A DNA stretch of 16,566 bases from JBKEAJ01 sp047975005 (GTDB taxonomy: Bacteria > Bacteroidota > Bacteroidia > Bacteroidales > Prolixibacteraceae), in contig JBKECW010000073.1 of assembly GCA_047975005.1 (NCBI GenBank), forward strand, positions 1 through 16,566, given 5' to 3'. The translations under genes were made by a program, and so were the position numbers. Every line of letters begins with the position of its first letter. The first letter of the stretch is position 1. A model generated the notes under the pieces. The model was not told where the DNA came from. It saw only the letters and a list, made by a program, of their open reading frames with translations, and ran no database searches. Of the stretch, positions 15,253 through 16,566 are shown in pieces.

Positions 15253-15301
15253 CTAAGGATACAAGTCGTATGTTCTTGTTTATGTGTCCTTTAGCTCTAT
15301 C
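15253..15301 (-). promoter_or_regulatory. Candidate riboswitch expression platform
   Basis: Downstream of the aptamer on the - strand, GATAGAGCT (15301-15293) is perfectly complementary to AGCTCTATC (15427-15419), which directly follows the conserved B12 box in the aptamer. It could therefore compete with aptamer folding. Next to it, an imperfect hairpin (CTAAAGGA ... ACAAG / CTTGT ... TCCTTAG, 15294-15253) forms an alternative element. No GC-rich stem with a T-run is present, so control may be translational or through Rho rather than an intrinsic terminator. A further small stem-loop lies at 15181-15200. Fold predicted by eye only. Confidence 0.35.
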
Positions 15302-15333
15302 TCCCGAAAGCCTTAAAACTAATCAATAATATT

Positions 15334-15503
15334 GGCAGGTTTTCTGACTTACTCCATCTCCAAAGCTCCCTTCCCATTCCTTGTCGAACAGTGGTGTTGA
15401 GTGTTGTTTGGAGACCTTGATAGAGCTTACAGCAGCGGGTCTGTTCAGGATTTTCACCTGATTCCCTTTTCACCTGATTCTCCCAAAGAAGAAACCGGCA
15501 CCA
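15334..15503 (-). ncRNA. Cobalamin (adenosylcobalamin-class) riboswitch aptamer
   Basis: Read on the - strand, the conserved blocks occur in order. GGTGCCGGTTTC is at 15502-15491. GGGAATCAGGTGAAAATCC follows, then the B12 box CCGCTGCTGTAA at 15438-15427. Next come CACCACTG at 15396-15389, a GGGAAGGG segment near 15374, and the 3' element AAGTCAGAAAACCTGCC at 15350-15334. It lies in the leader of the BtuF-like gene and should lower expression of the operon when cobalamin is plentiful. An unusual direct repeat, GAATCAGGTGAAAA, occurs twice with a 16-nt period (15480-15467 and 15464-15451), lengthening the stem region before the core. Confidence 0.95.
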
Positions 15504-15512
15504 AAATCAGCA

Positions 15513-15520
15513 CAAAGATA
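15513..15520 (-). promoter_or_regulatory. Putative promoter -7 box for the B12 operon (TATCTTTG)
   Basis: TATCTTTG on the - strand matches TAnnTTTG exactly and lies 10 bp before the first conserved base of the riboswitch, so transcription would start right at the aptamer's 5' end. That position strongly supports the call. A T/A-run replaces an obvious -33 TTTG. Confidence 0.6.
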
Positions 15521-15668
15521 AGTTTTTTTTTGTTCGTTCTGTGGCATAATTGTAAAAAACAGTCTGTCTGTCAATTACTATTCCTGATTGAAAATTAATG
15601 TGTAGAAATGCCAAAGTATTTGTATCTTGCAAACTCTTTTGAAATCAAACTAAATAAGTTTTTAAGAC
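15521..15668. other. Divergent intergenic region between B12 operon and hsdM
   Basis: AT-rich sequence with no ORF of note. It must hold the upstream half of the B12-operon promoter and the hsdM promoter. The best hsdM candidate is GTATCTTGC near 15622-15630, which departs from TAnnTTTG, so I do not call it. No operator-like repeat stood out. Confidence 0.4.
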
Positions 15669-16566
15669 ATGACAAGTACACAACAACGAAAAGAACTGCA
15701 AAGTCAGATTTGGAAAATAGCCAACGACGTGCGCGGCTCTGTCGACGGATGGGATTTTAAGCAATTTGTACTGGGGACGCTGTTCTATCGTTTCATCAGC
15801 AAGAATTTCACTAATTATATAGAGGCAGGCGATGATAGCATTGACTATGCCGCCATGTCTGATGATGTGATGAGTCCTGAAATAAAGGAAGATGCCATAA
15901 AAACAAAAGGCTATTTTATATACCCGTCTCAGCTTTTTGAGAATATTGCTAGGTCTGCCAACACAAATGATAGTCTGAATACCGACTTGGCAGAAATTTT
16001 TGCCGCCATCGAAAGCTCGGCAAGTGGTTTCGATTCGGAAGACGACATTAAAGGACTCTTTGCCGATTTTGATACGACCAGCAACCGCTTGGGCAATACC
16101 GTTAAGGATAAGAACACAAGGCTGGCCGCTGTGCTAAAGGGAGTTGAAGGATTAAATATGGACAATTTCGAGGACAATCAAATCGACCTCTTTGGCGATG
16201 CCTACGAATTTCTTATCTCCAACTATGCCGCCAATGCAGGCAAATCGGGAGGGGAGTTTTTCACGCCTCAGAGCGTATCAAAGCTCATTGCACAACTGGC
16301 AATGCACAACCAAACTACCGTAAACAAGATTTACGACCCTGCCTGTGGTTCGGGTTCCTTGCTTCTGCAAGCCAAAAAGCATTTTGATGCTCACATCATC
16401 GAGGACGGTTTCTACGGGCAGGAGATTAACCATACGACGTACAACCTTGCCCGCATGAATATGTTTTTGCACAACATCAACTACGACAAGTTTCAGATTT
16501 CTTTGGGCAATACCCTGATAGATCCTAAGTTTGGCGATGATAAACCTTTTGATGCCATCGTTTCTA
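15669..16566 (+). CDS. hsdM: Type I restriction-modification DNA methyltransferase subunit (partial)
   Basis: The frame starts at the ATG at 15669 (MTSTQQRKELQSQIWKIAND) and runs open to the window end, giving 299 residues of an expected 500-530. The N-terminal HsdM helical domain covers about 5-150 (VDGWDFKQFVLGTLFYRFIS). It is followed by DLFGDAYEFLISNYAANAGK, the GGEFFTPQSVSKLIA segment (FFTP at 197-200) and the S-adenosylmethionine-binding motif I DPACGSGSLLL at 223-233. The sequence ends at DAIVS, just where the catalytic NPPY motif should begin. HsdM methylates adenine within the site chosen by HsdS and is needed for HsdR restriction; hsdS and hsdR should lie to the right. It is divergent from the B12 operon. 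Confidence 0.97.
   Translation, partial: MTSTQQRKELQSQIWKIANDVRGSVDGWDFKQFVLGTLFYRFISKNFTNYIEAGDDSIDYAAMSDDVMSPEIKEDAIKTKGYFIYPSQLFENIARSANTNDSLNTDLAEIFAAIESSASGFDSEDDIKGLFADFDTTSNRLGNTVKDKNTRLAAVLKGVEGLNMDNFEDNQIDLFGDAYEFLISNYAANAGKSGGEFFTPQSVSKLIAQLAMHNQTTVNKIYDPACGSGSLLLQAKKHFDAHIIEDGFYGQEINHTTYNLARMNMFLHNINYDKFQISLGNTLIDPKFGDDKPFDAIVS

Noticed and set aside
1..16566. CRISPR array, tRNA, rRNA, transposase or integrase genes
   Set aside because: No regularly spaced repeats, cloverleaf-like or rRNA-like sequence, or transposase or recombinase motifs were seen on either strand by eye.

Overview
The window looks like part of a Bacteroidota chromosome, most likely order Bacteroidales. The evidence is a gldD/gldE pair beside ssb, a TonB-dependent receptor with the Bacteroidales-type RWSR..YAVF.SLGK N-terminus, several TAnnTTTG-type -7 promoter boxes, and few Shine-Dalgarno sites. 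I cannot name a genus from sequence alone.

Layout, left to right. (1) Positions 1-1912 are an AT-rich accessory patch: a palindromic terminator, a truncated Rhs/YD-repeat protein, and 2 nt after it an ankyrin-repeat lipoprotein. This could be the end of a polymorphic-toxin locus with its immunity gene. A stretch of probable sequence remnants follows. (2) Positions 1914-4048 hold a TonB-dependent outer-membrane receptor on the + strand with its own promoter and terminator. (3) From 8888 down to 4126 on the - strand is a housekeeping cluster: ssb - gldE - gldD - 4'-phosphopantetheinyl transferase - cysS, ending in a terminator that faces the receptor's. (4) From 15520 down to 8922 on the - strand is the most interesting block. 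A promoter and a cobalamin riboswitch precede a BtuF-like lipoprotein, a BtuC-like permease and a BtuD-like ATPase. Two genes of a split ThrE/YjjPB-type exporter follow with overlapping start/stop codons. After a gap of about 160 bp come a NosR-like FMN/iron-sulfur membrane protein and a membrane-anchored nitroreductase, joined by an ATGA overlap. (5) Divergent on the + strand, hsdM (type I DNA methyltransferase) runs off the right edge.

How the parts may work together. The riboswitch should raise expression of the corrinoid importer when B12 is scarce. The exporter pair appears to share that transcript. E. coli YjjPB has been reported as a succinate exporter, and many Bacteroidales need B12-dependent methylmalonyl-CoA mutase to turn succinate into propionate. 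A B12-controlled succinate outlet would therefore make metabolic sense; this is inference. The last two genes look like an envelope flavin electron-transfer module that may or may not belong to the same regulon. The + strand receptor resembles BtuB-type receptors but has no riboswitch of its own, so its substrate is open.
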